Assembly (NCBI RefSeq): GCF_000372745.1
Contig: NZ_KB889561.1
Coordinates: 167,287 to 231,286, forward strand
Reading direction: 5' to 3'
Origin: Embleya scabrispora DSM 41855
Lineage (GTDB): Bacteria; Actinomycetota; Actinomycetes; Streptomycetales; Streptomycetaceae
DNA: 64,000 nt
The position numbers and the translations under genes are program-made. A model generated the notes under the pieces. The model had not been told where the DNA came from. It ran no database searches and saw only the letters and a list, made by a program, of their open reading frames with translations. Positions 10,072 through 19,601 of the stretch are shown in pieces. Each line of letters starts with the position of its first letter. The stretch's first letter is position 1.

Positions 10072-10248
10072 CGTTAGGAGCGAACCACCGTCGAAGGAAT
10101 GTGCGCACGAGTGAAATCCCGGTGACGATCGGGCATGCGGGCCGTTCGCGGCCCGAAACCCTCCTCGCCTGACCACGTGTCGGCGCCGCCCTTTGCCGAC
10201 CGGCGCCGAACCCCCTTGCGGCACGGCGCGGTGGCGACCGGGTCGGGG

Positions 10249-11064
10249 TCAAGACGGTTTGCGGCAGAGGATCTCGCCGTGCGGAACGGAGAACCACGCG
10301 TCCTCCTGCCGCCCCCACTCCCGCCACGCCTCCGACACCGCGCGCAACTGCTCGATCGTTGCGTGGCCGCCCTCGATGGCGCGCTCGGCGTACGACGAGG
10401 CGAGCGTGCGGTCCGCCCACAGGCCGCTCCACCAGGCGCGTTCCTCCGCATCGGCATAGCACCAGGTGCTGGACGAGGCGGTGATCTCCGGACAACCCGC
10501 GTGCAGGGCCCAGGACTTCAGCCGCCGCCCGGCGTCCGGCGCGCCGCCGTTGGCGCGGGCCACCCGCAGATACAGGTCGAGCCAGTCGTCCATGCCGGGG
10601 GTCGCCGGGAACCAGGCCATCGTCGGGTAGTCCGCGTCGCGGGCGGCGATGATCCCGCCCGGCTTGGTGACCCGGACCATCTCGCGCAGGGCCCGCACCG
10701 GGTCGCCCACGTGTTGCAGTACCTGATGCGCGTGCACGACGCAGAAGGTGTCGTCCGGGTAGTCCAGTGCGTGGACGTCCGCGACCGCGAACTCGACGTT
10801 CCCCAGGCCCGCTTCGGCGGCCGTGGCGCGCGCCTGATCCAGGATGTCCGGTGCGTGGTCGACGCCGGTGACGTGGCCGTCGGGAACGAGCGACGCCAGG
10901 TCGGCGGTGATGGTGCCGGGACCACAGCCGACGTCCAGGATCCTCATGTGCGGCTTGAGCGAGTCGAGGAGATAGGCCGCCGAGTTCGCGGCGGTCCGCC
11001 AGGTGTGCGAGCGCAGCACGGATTCGTGGTGCCCATGTGTGTAGACGGCGGTTTCCTTCGACAT
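10249..11064 (-). CDS. Class I SAM-dependent methyltransferase
   Basis: A 271-aa UbiE/Coq5-type methyltransferase. Motif I is ILDVGCGPGTIT near residue 42. The acidic ribose-binding residue follows in VTGVDHAPD, motif post-I to II in VEFAVADVHALDYPDDTF, and motif III in LREMVRVTKPGGI. The start ATG has AAGGGGA 6 bases upstream. No signal or membrane segment, so it is cytosolic. The substrate cannot be told: the best-conserved half is the cofactor site, and the C-terminal substrate half is tryptophan-rich. It lies alone between the PhoX-like gene (same strand, 200 bases away) and the divergent lipoprotein gene. Confidence 0.85.
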   Translation of the reverse strand: MSKETAVYTHGHHESVLRSHTWRTAANSAAYLLDSLKPHMRILDVGCGPGTITADLASLVPDGHVTGVDHAPDILDQARATAAEAGLGNVEFAVADVHALDYPDDTFCVVHAHQVLQHVGDPVRALREMVRVTKPGGIIAARDADYPTMAWFPATPGMDDWLDLYLRVARANGGAPDAGRRLKSWALHAGCPEITASSSTWCYADAEERAWWSGLWADRTLASSYAERAIEGGHATIEQLRAVSEAWREWGRQEDAWFSVPHGEILCRKPS

Positions 11065-11358
11065 GACGTCCCCTTCGCGTCTTCATGTGATCCCGAAACC
11101 CGCGGCGTCGCACCGCGAACCGGTGCACGACACCGTACGCCTCCATGTCGCATAATGAGATCCCGATCTCGAAATATGGACACGCATGGATGTCGAACGG
11201 CACCGACGGGAGCCGCGACCGACGACGACCGTCGGTCGGCCGGCCGGCACGATTCGCCGGCGTTTCCGGCAACGGCTGGTCGGCGACACCACGAGAGCGG
11301 ATGGGAGCGCCACCAACTAGGCTCGCCGACAGTGAAGTTCACGTCGGGGGGAACAGAC

Positions 11359-12531
11359 ATGGCGTACCGCACCACGTTTCGGGCCGGCAAAGTCGCCCTC
11401 GGATGCGCGACCGCACTGCTGTCGATCACCACAGTCGCCGCGTGTACCGACGGCGGCGGCAAGTTGCCCCCGAGACAGACCAGGGCGGCCGAATCCCCGG
11501 GGTCGTCCGGTTCCGGGAAGGCGACCGAGGAGGCCCCGACGTGGTCCATGGACAATCTGCCGCCGGGTATCGACTTCTGGGCGGGCAAGGTGGACCTGGC
11601 CGTGTTCCTGTGTCACGTCTCCGACCCGAAGACGGGCGGCTGTTCCGCCGGCGCCGTCACCTACACCCAGCGCGATGAGGTCCGCGCGGCCCTTCAGGCC
11701 ATGCCACAGGTCGAACACGTGTACTTCGAGGACCGGCACCAGGCATGGGAGCTCTTTCGCGCACAGAACGGCAACACACCCCTCGTCGAGGCGATGACGG
11801 CCGAGCAACTGCCGGAATCGTTCCGCGTCAAGCTCAAGGACCCCACCACCGTGGCGGCGGTGAGATCCGCGCTCGACGGACGCCCCGGCGTCGCCTCGAC
11901 CATGGCCCAGACCCCCTCCGGCCCCGGAAACCCCGCGGCACGGACCGGCACGGCGGCCCCACTGACCCTGGATCGGGCCCGGCGCGCCGTCCTGACCGTG
12001 GACGACGTCGGCTCCGGATGGAGTGCGGGCGCCCTGACGGACACCGAGCCCAAGCCGGCTGCGGCGCCGTTCTCGGGGAGCAGCGGTGACGCCGGGTGCG
12101 ATCGTGCCCTCCAGGGCGCGCCGACCGGCCCGACCAGGGTCGCCCTCGGCGCGAACCGGATCTTCGAGCAGGACCGCACCGGGATGCGAATCGTCGCCTC
12201 CGTCCAGGTCTACGAAGGCGACGGGGCGGCCGTGCAGTTGGCCAAGTCGCGGGCCATGGTGACCGGTTGCGCGGACCTCGACCTCCCGTGGCAGGGCGGC
12301 ACCGCGCGCTTTCGTGCGATCGCCGCGCCCACCCTCGGGGACGAGGCCGTGGGCATGCGCATCGTCGCGAACCAGGGCGGCGGCCCCAAGTCCGTCGACT
12401 CGATTCTCGTGCGCCTGGGACCCAACGTCGCCACCGTCTCCGTCCTGGGCGAAGCCGACCCCGACGGCGCTGCCCTGGACCGACTCGTCCGCCGCGCCGC
12501 CGAGCATCTGCGCACCGCCGGCCGGGACTGA
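11359..12531 (+). CDS. Lipoprotein with FtsX-type extracellular domain
   Basis: 390 aa, started at the ATG after GGGGGGAA. Residues 1-30 form a lipoprotein signal ending in the lipobox VAAC. Residues about 65-175 (VDLAVFLCHVSD through MPQVEHVYFEDRHQAWELF to VAAVRSALDGRPGVASTM) resemble the extracellular domain of the cell-division permease FtsX, which in the FtsEX system links to cell-wall hydrolases. The permease helices and FtsE are absent. The C-terminal half (CDRALQ near 245, two further cysteines) is reminiscent of the extracellular sensor domain of PknH-type kinases. So it looks like a membrane-anchored, surface-exposed two-domain binding protein. I know of no defined function. Confidence 0.7.
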   Translation: MAYRTTFRAGKVALGCATALLSITTVAACTDGGGKLPPRQTRAAESPGSSGSGKATEEAPTWSMDNLPPGIDFWAGKVDLAVFLCHVSDPKTGGCSAGAVTYTQRDEVRAALQAMPQVEHVYFEDRHQAWELFRAQNGNTPLVEAMTAEQLPESFRVKLKDPTTVAAVRSALDGRPGVASTMAQTPSGPGNPAARTGTAAPLTLDRARRAVLTVDDVGSGWSAGALTDTEPKPAAAPFSGSSGDAGCDRALQGAPTGPTRVALGANRIFEQDRTGMRIVASVQVYEGDGAAVQLAKSRAMVTGCADLDLPWQGGTARFRAIAAPTLGDEAVGMRIVANQGGGPKSVDSILVRLGPNVATVSVLGEADPDGAALDRLVRRAAEHLRTAGRD

Positions 12532-12641
12532 CCCACCCCGCCCGCATCCGATGCACCGGGGATCGGGGCCGAACGACGAGGCGCGGCAGGCGATATCCGC
12601 AGCGGCAACCGTGCCGGAACAGACATCGGCGCGGCAGCGGC

Positions 12642-12670
12642 ACGTGCGGGGGATGCGGCTACCCGCACGT
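12642..12670. terminator. Hairpin between convergent genes
   Basis: A perfect 9-bp stem (ACGTGCGGG / CCCGCACGT) with an 11-base loop sits between the lipoprotein gene and the convergent MFS gene. It could end transcription from either side. No U-tract, as is common in actinomycetes. Confidence 0.5.
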
Positions 12671-12727
12671 CCCCCGCCGCACCTTCGGACCGCGTCACGT
12701 CGTGCACACCGGCGCCCCGTGGCCGGG

Positions 12728-14218
12728 TCAGGTCTCCTCACCACGAGTGTTGGCGACGAACAGGGCGACCACCGCCGCTCCGGCCAGGAGGAACGCGCCG
12801 ACCAGAAGCGCCTTTTGGAAGCCCTCGGTGTAGGAGTAGGCCGCCGAGCGGCCGGCGGCCAACCGGTGGCTGGTCTCCGAGGTCGCGACGGCGGACAGGA
12901 TCGCGAGGCCGAACGCACCGCCGAGTTGTTGCGCCGTGTTCATCAGGGCCGCCGCCAGACCCGCCTGATCGGCGGGAACGCCCGCGTTGGCGGCGGTGGC
13001 GACACCGACGAAGACGAAGCCGAGCCCGAACGACATCACGACCAGGCCGGGCAGCAGGTCGGTGAGATAGGAGCCGTCCACCGGGATGCGCGAGAGAAGC
13101 CAGATCCCGGCGGATGCGACGAGCGCGCCGACCACGATCAACGGACGGGTACCGACCCGGGTGAGCAGCGGCTGGGCCAGGCCGGCCGCGATGCCCACGC
13201 CGACGGTGACCGGCAGGAACGCGGATCCGGCCCGGATCTCGGAGTAGCCCAGGACCTCCTGCATGTACAGGGTGAGGAAGAAGAACATCGCGATGAAGCC
13301 GGACATGGCCACCAGTTGTGTCACGTTCGCCGCGGCCAGGCCCTTGACCCGGAAGATGCTCAACGGCATCAACGGGTTGCGCCCGACCGCCTCGTTGACC
13401 ACGAAGGCGAACAACAGGCAGCCGGCGGTGCCCAGTTCGACGATCGTGCGGGTGGATCCCCAACCCTGGTCGGGTGCCTTCACCAGGCCGTAGACCAGCA
13501 GGACCAGCCCGCCGGTGGCCAGTGCGGTGCCGAGGAAGTCGAAGCCGCGCGTCGAGGCCCGGTGCCTGTCGTCGGGGAGGAGCCGGGGGATGGCGGGCAG
13601 GACGAGCGCGCAGACCGGCAGGTTGACGAACATGACCCAGCGCCAGCCGGGGCCCTCGGCGAGCACGCCGCCCAGGAACACGCCGACGGCGGAGGCGAAT
13701 GCCCCGGTGCCGGCCCAGGCGCCGAGTGCCTTGTTGCGGTCGGGGCCGGTGCCGAACGAGGTGGTCAGGATCGACAGGGCCGCGGGCAGCATCATCGACG
13801 CGCCCACGCCCTGGGCGAGCCGGGCGCCGATCAATACCGCGGAGCTTTGGGCCAGTCCGCCGGCCAGGGAGGCGGCGGCGAACACGACGGTGCCGGCGAT
13901 CAGTACTCGGCGGCGCCCGATCAGGTCGGCGGCGCGCCCGCCGAGGAGCATCAGGCCGCCGTAGGTCAGCAGGTAGCCGGATGGCACCCATTGCAGACCC
14001 TGGTTGGTCAGACCGAGGTCGCGTTGGATGCTGGGCAGCGCGATGTTGACGATGGAGGCGTCGACGAAGTCGAGGAAGGCCACCGCGCACAGCAGGACGA
14101 GGGTGAGCTTGCCGCGTGTGGTGGTCAGGAACGTGGCATCGGCGGCGCTGGACCGCGCCGATGCCACGGGGTTCGCCGGGTCCGTCGATTCGGGCGATGT
14201 GAAGGTGCCGGTGGACAT
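12728..14218 (-). CDS. MFS drug-type exporter, DHA2 (EmrB/QacA) family
   Basis: 496 aa with about 14 hydrophobic segments. The first membrane segment carries the DHA2-type FLDFVDASIVNIALPSI. Motif A follows (LGGRAADLIGRRRVL) and motif C-like GAFASAVGVFLGGVLAE lies near 165. A proton-driven exporter of small hydrophobic compounds is expected; the substrate is unknown. The ATG has CTGGAG 6 bases upstream. It is 151 bases downstream of the ECF41 sigma gene on the same strand, so the sigma factor may control it. Confidence 0.9.
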   Translation of the reverse strand: MSTGTFTSPESTDPANPVASARSSAADATFLTTTRGKLTLVLLCAVAFLDFVDASIVNIALPSIQRDLGLTNQGLQWVPSGYLLTYGGLMLLGGRAADLIGRRRVLIAGTVVFAAASLAGGLAQSSAVLIGARLAQGVGASMMLPAALSILTTSFGTGPDRNKALGAWAGTGAFASAVGVFLGGVLAEGPGWRWVMFVNLPVCALVLPAIPRLLPDDRHRASTRGFDFLGTALATGGLVLLVYGLVKAPDQGWGSTRTIVELGTAGCLLFAFVVNEAVGRNPLMPLSIFRVKGLAAANVTQLVAMSGFIAMFFFLTLYMQEVLGYSEIRAGSAFLPVTVGVGIAAGLAQPLLTRVGTRPLIVVGALVASAGIWLLSRIPVDGSYLTDLLPGLVVMSFGLGFVFVGVATAANAGVPADQAGLAAALMNTAQQLGGAFGLAILSAVATSETSHRLAAGRSAAYSYTEGFQKALLVGAFLLAGAAVVALFVANTRGEET

Positions 14219-14369
14219 GGGTCGCTCCAGGAGAGGTGCGCTCTATCGGCGTCTGGGCAGGTGGGCATGGGGCGGCGCCGGCGGGCGCGACCCGAGGGTG
14301 TTCGCACGAGGTGGTCGGGTTGGCTGTGTCGCACCGGGACGATCGTGGTCGGCGGCCCGGATTCGGCGG

Positions 14370-15380
14370 TCAGCCGTCGGTGTCGTCCGGGCGTCGGTGG
14401 TCGTCGTCGCCGGCCGGCGTCTCGTGCGGGATGCGGGTGAAGTCGGGGTAGTCGACGGGATCGGCGTCGTCGACGACGTCCAGCGCGACGCCCCGGAGCT
14501 TCTCGGGGTTGGCGATCACGTCGATTCGCACGATCCGGCCGCCCGCCACGGTGAAGCCCGCGATGCCACTGGGCCGCTTGGGGTCGCCCACCAGGCGCCC
14601 CGGGCCGCCGTTGACCACGACCGGGCGGGAGTAGGGCAGGAAGAACGGGGCCGATTGGAGCATGTGTCGCGCGACCTCCTCGGCGCCGACCAGGGCGGAC
14701 GAGGCGGAGTGCCGGTTGGCGCCCAGGTCGATGCGGAAGGAGACGTCCGGGTCGAGGGTGGCCATGAGCGCGTCGAAGTCACCCTCCTGCGCCGCGGCCA
14801 GGAACGCGTCGACGATCCGACGCTGCCGCTTGAGGTCGCCTTCCGGCTGCGGCGCCGACCGCACCCGCCGGCGCGCCCGGCTGGCCAGCTGCCGTGCCGC
14901 CGCCGGGCTGCGGTCGACGATGGGGCCGACCTCGTCGAACGGCACGCCGAACACGTCGTGCAGCACGAAGGCGAGCCGCTCGGCCGGATTGAGCGTCTCC
15001 AACACGATCAGCAGCGCGAGTCCGATGGCGTCGGCCTCGATGCTCTTGTGTTCGGGGTCGTACGCGTTCGCGTCGGCCGAGCGCACGATCGGTTCCGGCA
15101 ACCACGTGCCGGGATAGTCCTCGCGGCGCAGCCGTCGGGCGCGCAACATGTCGAGGCAGATCCGCCCGACGACCGTGGTCAGCCAGGCACGCAGGTCGCG
15201 GATGTCCTCGTACTCGTTGCGCGACACCCGCAACCAGGTCTCCTGGATCGCGTCCTCGGCGTCGGTGCGCGAACCGAGAATGCCGTACGCGACGGACCGC
15301 AGGTGCGGGCGCAGCCCCTCGAACTGATCGGCGAGCCACATCACGCGCCGCGTGGGTGCCGGCCCGGGTTCGTTGTCCAT
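14370..15380 (-). CDS. ECF41-type RNA polymerase sigma factor (SigJ-like)
   Basis: 336 aa. The N-terminal half has sigma region 2 (LRSVAYGILGSRTDAEDAIQETWLR) and region 4 (LNPAERLAFVLHDVFGVPFDEVG). The C-terminal 130 residues form a SnoaL/NTF2-like domain (IVDAFLAAAQEGDFDALMATLDPDV). The group signatures WLPEP between regions 2 and 4 and NPEKL near the end are both present. In this group the fused C-terminal domain regulates the sigma factor in place of a separate anti-sigma factor. The tail ends in acidic residues (GDDDHRRPDDTDG). The MFS gene lies downstream. An internal ATG 39 bases in is an alternative start. Confidence 0.9.
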   Translation of the reverse strand: MDNEPGPAPTRRVMWLADQFEGLRPHLRSVAYGILGSRTDAEDAIQETWLRVSRNEYEDIRDLRAWLTTVVGRICLDMLRARRLRREDYPGTWLPEPIVRSADANAYDPEHKSIEADAIGLALLIVLETLNPAERLAFVLHDVFGVPFDEVGPIVDRSPAAARQLASRARRRVRSAPQPEGDLKRQRRIVDAFLAAAQEGDFDALMATLDPDVSFRIDLGANRHSASSALVGAEEVARHMLQSAPFFLPYSRPVVVNGGPGRLVGDPKRPSGIAGFTVAGGRIVRIDVIANPEKLRGVALDVVDDADPVDYPDFTRIPHETPAGDDDHRRPDDTDG

Positions 15381-15446
15381 GCGATGTAGACGAACGTCGA
15401 CCCGAAAGTGTGACGTGTGCCCGGGAATCCGCCGCGACGGCCGACG

Positions 15447-15489
15447 GCCCCCGTCCCGAAGCCGGGTCGAACAGCTTCGGAACGGGGGC
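15447..15489 (-). terminator. Terminator after the binding-protein gene
   Basis: A 16-bp stem with one mismatch (arms 15447-15462 and 15474-15489, 11-base loop) lies 90 bases past the stop of the leftward binding-protein gene and before the sigma-factor gene's upstream region. Confidence 0.75.
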
Positions 15490-15578
15490 TCGTCACCGGT
15501 ACCCGGCCGGGCTCGTCCCCTGCCGTACCGGTGTGGTCACCGGCGCCGGCGCAGGGTGCGGCCGGACGGTCGGATGCG

Positions 15579-17147
15579 TTACTTGCGGTTCAGACGCATG
15601 GACATCGGGTCGATGCCGGCGCCGTCGATCACGAACGTGGTGCCGCGCGTGGCGAAGTAGGGAGACAGCGAGTCCACGAACGTCACCACGTCGACCCGTT
15701 TGACCAACTCCGCCTCGGCCGCGGTCCACTCGTCACAGCCGGCGACATCCGGCTTGCCCATCGCCAGACCCGCCAGACGCTTGTACTCGGGGTTGTCGAT
15801 GGAGCCGAAATTGAGCCCGTCGGGTCCCGCGGGGCCGCTGAAGAAGGGGATGAGCTGGTCGGGTTGGGTGAGCGTGAGCGGTGTCCACGAGATGTCCCAC
15901 TGACCGGAGGCCAGCACCTCGCCCGTCGTCCCGTTCGTGAGCGGCTTGCGGGTGACCTTCACGCCGAACGACTTCCACTGTTCGATCGCCAACTCGATCG
16001 CGGAGAGGAGTTGGGTACCCCCCGTGGTGGGGTGCGGCAGCACGATGGACAGTTGTTTGCCGTCCTTGGTCCAGTACCCGCCGGACTTCTTCCACCCTGC
16101 GCCCCGCAGTGCGTCCGCGGCCCGGGCGACGTCGTGTGGCGGGGTGTTCGCACTGACCGCGTCGGCCTGACAGGGCGGCAACATCGTGGTGGCGACCCTG
16201 ATCGGCGCCGCTCCCTTGCCGCCGCTGGCCACCGCCCCCAACTGCTTGAGATCGAGCGCGGCGATCAGCGCCCAGCGCACCGCCGGATCGGTGGTGACGT
16301 GCTCGGGTGCCTCGTTCATCAAGAGCATGCCGAGCGGATCGCGCTGGATCTGGGTTTTCAGTCCGGCCGCCGTCAACCGGATGCGATCCGCGCCGGTGAC
16401 GGAGGCGATGTCGAGCTGCTTGCCCAGAAGCAGGTTGGCCTTGGTGGACTCGTTGGCGACGACCTTGAAGACCAGACGCTCGGGCAGCTCGGTGGAGCGG
16501 GCGCCGTCCGGGCCCCAGACGTAGTCGGGTCGTTTGACGTAGGTGAAGTGGTCGCCCGTGGCAACCTCGGTGAGTCGGTAGGGCCCGGTGCCGTCGGTGG
16601 CGTGGGTGAGCGAGTCGGGCGCCGCGAGTCCCGATGGGCACACCAGCGGCAACTGTGTGGTGCCCCGCAGCAGGAACGGAGTCGCCTCGGGGGTACGCAG
16701 CGTCAGGGTGTTGCCGGCGTCGTCGGCGGTGGCGACGGTTCCCGGTGCCACCGCCAGGCCGTACAGCGGCGAGGTGTTCTTCGGGTCGGCGATGTAGTTG
16801 TACTGGGCCGCGACGGCGGACGCGGTGAGCGGCTTGCCGTCGGCGCAGGTCACGTCGCGCCTGAGGGTGAAGGTCGCCGAGAGGGTGTCGGACGTCCACT
16901 TCTCGGCGACCCCCGAGACGATCTTTCCGTCGGGCCCGATGTTGATCAGGGTGTCGTACGAGAACCGGGTCATCAGGGACGTGACCTTGGACAGCGAGGT
17001 GAGCGGGGACACGTTGCCGGGGTCATCGGAGATACCGATGGTGATCGTGTCGCTCCCGCCCGCGCTCGAACTGCCGGTGGCACCGCAGCCGGTGGCGAGC
17101 AGGCCCAGGGCGACCGCCGTCGCGGCCCCGCGCGCGGCGCCTCTCAT
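15579..17147 (-). CDS. ABC transporter substrate-binding lipoprotein, SBP_bac_5 family
   Basis: 522 aa from the ATG at 17147. That start puts a lipoprotein signal (LGLLATGC) at the N-terminus; longer upstream in-frame sequence looks non-coding. It belongs to the oligopeptide/nickel-type periplasmic binding family: VAEKWTSDTLSATFTLRRDVTCADGKPL is the typical early block, and LASGQWDISWTPLTLTQPD the later one. It would bind peptides or other solutes outside the membrane and hand them to a permease. No permease or ATPase gene is adjacent, so it is an orphan. A LysR gene lies upstream on the same strand, 290 bases away. The ribosome site is weak. Confidence 0.85.
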   Translation of the reverse strand: MRGAARGAATAVALGLLATGCGATGSSSAGGSDTITIGISDDPGNVSPLTSLSKVTSLMTRFSYDTLINIGPDGKIVSGVAEKWTSDTLSATFTLRRDVTCADGKPLTASAVAAQYNYIADPKNTSPLYGLAVAPGTVATADDAGNTLTLRTPEATPFLLRGTTQLPLVCPSGLAAPDSLTHATDGTGPYRLTEVATGDHFTYVKRPDYVWGPDGARSTELPERLVFKVVANESTKANLLLGKQLDIASVTGADRIRLTAAGLKTQIQRDPLGMLLMNEAPEHVTTDPAVRWALIAALDLKQLGAVASGGKGAAPIRVATTMLPPCQADAVSANTPPHDVARAADALRGAGWKKSGGYWTKDGKQLSIVLPHPTTGGTQLLSAIELAIEQWKSFGVKVTRKPLTNGTTGEVLASGQWDISWTPLTLTQPDQLIPFFSGPAGPDGLNFGSIDNPEYKRLAGLAMGKPDVAGCDEWTAAEAELVKRVDVVTFVDSLSPYFATRGTTFVIDGAGIDPMSMRLNRK

Positions 17148-17436
17148 CGCGCACCGCCGGCGAGAGCGGCGGAGCGCACGGGCCGCGCGACCCCGGATAC
17201 GGCGCCGGCCGGCGTACGGACGCCCCGACTCACCGTCCGGACAGCGGACCCGACCGCATCGGATCGTCCCATGCTGGATACCTCCTCGGAGAACGGCGCA
17301 GGTGCCGCAGAGGACGCTCACGGTAGGCAGCGCTCGAACACCTCGTATCGTCCGCCTGAACGAAGAACGGACATCGATTCCGTCCGTATCGCCAACGGCA
17401 GGACCGCCGACGTCCGGCAGGCTTCTCGAATCCCGC

Positions 17437-18408
17437 TCACATCCCGCCGGCGCCTTGCGTTGGCCACCGGCCGGGCCCTCCGTACCGATTCGGGCCCCCG
17501 GCGGCCGCGGTCCGGCGCAGCAGCAGATCGGTCGTCAGGGCGAGCGGGGGCCAGTTCAGCCGGCCGTGGCGGGCCACCGCGTAGGCGCGCAGATCCACGT
17601 GCGGGAGGGGGAGCGGGAGCAGCCGCACGCCGGCGGACAGGGCGATGCCGTGGGGCAACAGACCCACCCCCAGACCGGCGGTGATCATGCCCTGGACCAG
17701 GTCGAGGCTGTCGGCCTGATGTGTGACGTGCGGGGTGAACCCGGCGAGCGAGGCGAGCGTACGGATCACCGTCTCGTCCGCGGTGTTGCGGGAGTTGACG
17801 ATCCAGTCGTGGCCGGCGAACCGCGCGAAGACGTGCGCCGTCGTGTCCGCGTCGTCCCCGGCGTCGGCACCGTCCTCGGCGTGCGCGGGTACGCCCAGGC
17901 CCCATCGCGCGGTCCACAGCGGTATGGCCCGCACGGTCGGGTCCTCGGCCGCCGGCGCCAGGTTGTAGTCGTAGGTCAGTGCCAGGTCCGTGCCGTCCTC
18001 GGCCAGGAGTTGCAGCGCCTCGGCGGGTTCGTGCTCGCGGATCAGCACGCGGACGCGCGGATGGTCGACCGCCAGATCGGTGACCACGGGCAGCAGGTGG
18101 CCGCGGATGGCGGTGGCGAATCCGGCGATGCGCAGGGTCCCGTTGGGCTCCGCGCCGGGCGCGAGGTCGTGATGCGCCCGATCGACGGCGGCGAGAATGG
18201 TCACGGCGTGTTCGGCCAGTCGGCGCCCGGCCGGGGTGAGCCGGACCCGACGCCCGTGCGGCTCGATCAGGGCGGCTCCCATGTCCCGGGCCAGCGCGGC
18301 GATCTGCTGCGAGACGGTCGAGGTGCTGGTGCCCAGCACGTCGGCGACGGCGTGCATGGAGCCCGATCGGGCCAATTCCACCAGCACCCGCAGACGTCTG
18401 GTCTCCAT
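17437..18408 (-). CDS. LysR-family transcriptional regulator
   Basis: 323 aa from METRRLRVLVELARSGS. A winged helix-turn-helix follows (MHAVADVLGTSTSTVSQQIAAL), then a LysR substrate-binding domain from about 95. The ATG at 18408 was chosen over an open frame reaching 18462 because it matches the family start and leaves the inverted repeats at 18418-18460 outside the gene. It is divergent from an EamA exporter, 83 bases apart, and probably regulates it as well as itself. Confidence 0.85.
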   Translation of the reverse strand: METRRLRVLVELARSGSMHAVADVLGTSTSTVSQQIAALARDMGAALIEPHGRRVRLTPAGRRLAEHAVTILAAVDRAHHDLAPGAEPNGTLRIAGFATAIRGHLLPVVTDLAVDHPRVRVLIREHEPAEALQLLAEDGTDLALTYDYNLAPAAEDPTVRAIPLWTARWGLGVPAHAEDGADAGDDADTTAHVFARFAGHDWIVNSRNTADETVIRTLASLAGFTPHVTHQADSLDLVQGMITAGLGVGLLPHGIALSAGVRLLPLPLPHVDLRAYAVARHGRLNWPPLALTTDLLLRRTAAAGGPNRYGGPGRWPTQGAGGM

Positions 18409-18417
18409 ACGCCGATT

Positions 18418-18460
18418 GTCCACGATCTGCGAACGATTCGTTTCGAATCGGCACGTGGAC
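18418..18460. promoter_or_regulatory. Nested inverted repeats in the LysR/EamA intergenic region
   Basis: CGATTCG-TTT-CGAATCG (18434-18450) lies inside GTCCACG...CGTGGAC (18418-18424 and 18454-18460). Both are perfect 7-bp inverted repeats. They are well placed as the LysR operator in the divergent promoter. Confidence 0.6.
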
Positions 18461-18491
18461 ACGAACGATGACCGGGTCTTCTACTTGAGTC

Positions 18492-19481
18492 ATGAGCACG
18501 CCGCCCGCACCCACCCGCCTCACGGTCGCGCCCCCGCGCCTGCCGGACGCCGCGACGGGCGCCCTGATGGCCGTCGCCGCGATGTCCACCGTGCAACTCG
18601 GGCTGGCGCTGTCGGTACCGCTGATCGACCGGCTCGGCGCGCTGGGCACGGCCGGACTGCGACTCGCGTGGGCGGGCCTGCTCCTGCTGGTTCTCGTCCG
18701 GCCGCGCCGCCGCGACTTCACCGGCCGGGATCTGTGGGCGTGCACGCTGCTGGGCGTGGTCAGCGGGGGGCTGATGCTCTTCTTCATGCTCGCCGTCGCG
18801 CGGCTGCCGCTGGGCACCGCGAGTGCGCTGGAATTCCTCGGCCCGCTGGCGGTGTCCCTGTACGGATCGAGCCGCGGACGCAGGCGCTGGACGGCCCTGG
18901 CCGGCGTCGGTGTCGTGCTGCTGACCGAGCCGTGGCATGCCGGAACAGACCCCGTCGGTCTGTGCTTCGCGCTGGCCGCCGCGGCCTGCTGGGCGGCGTA
19001 CATCCTGCTGACCCAGCACGTCGGCGACCGGGTCACCGGTCTGAACGGGCTGGCCGTGTCGATGCCCGTGGCGGGCCTGGTCGCCATGCTCGCCGCCGCC
19101 CCCGCCGGGCTGGGCGACGTGACCTGGCAGCTGTTGCTGATCATGCTGGGGCTGGCCGTGCTCAGCGCCGTGCTGCCGTTCAGCCTGGAATTCCTCGCGC
19201 TGCGCCGGCTGAGCGCCTCCGCCTTCGGGACGCTGATGAGCCTGGAACCGGCCATCGCGCTGCTGATGGGCCTGGTGGTGCTCGACCAGGTCCCCGGTCC
19301 GATGCCCGCGGCCGGCGTCGTCTTCGTGGTGATCGCCGGCATCGCCGTCACCCGCGCCGACACCCGCGCGGCCCCCGTCCCCGAAGGGGGATACCCCGAT
19401 CCCACCCCGCCGGGCGATCCGGCATCACCACGGGACGAGGGCCTGCCGGCGAACGACCTCGGGCCCGCGGCGGTTCACTGA
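18492..19481 (+). CDS. EamA-family (RhtA-like) exporter
   Basis: 329 aa with about ten hydrophobic helices in two EamA halves. The halves begin at [22 protein letters not shown] and at [20 protein letters not shown]. The sequence [14 protein letters not shown] and [17 protein letters not shown] segments match RhtA-like amino-acid/metabolite exporters. Substrate unknown; homoserine/threonine is only an analogy. It is divergent from the LysR gene. The C-terminal 30 residues are proline/acid-rich and cytosolic. Confidence 0.85.
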   Translation: MSTPPAPTRLTVAPPRLPDAATGALMAVAAMSTVQLGLALSVPLIDRLGALGTAGLRLAWAGLLLLVLVRPRRRDFTGRDLWACTLLGVVSGGLMLFFMLAVARLPLGTASALEFLGPLAVSLYGSSRGRRRWTALAGVGVVLLTEPWHAGTDPVGLCFALAAAACWAAYILLTQHVGDRVTGLNGLAVSMPVAGLVAMLAAAPAGLGDVTWQLLLIMLGLAVLSAVLPFSLEFLALRRLSASAFGTLMSLEPAIALLMGLVVLDQVPGPMPAAGVVFVVIAGIAVTRADTRAAPVPEGGYPDPTPPGDPASPRDEGLPANDLGPAAVH

Positions 19482-19601
19482 CGAAGCCCGGACAGCCGAG
19501 GCGGCACCCGTCGGCCCGGGCGGCATCGGTTCCCCACCCGACCGAGCCATCCGGCCGACGCCGCCTCCGCGGCGAAACGCGGCGCGGCCGCGACAGCGCC
19601 G

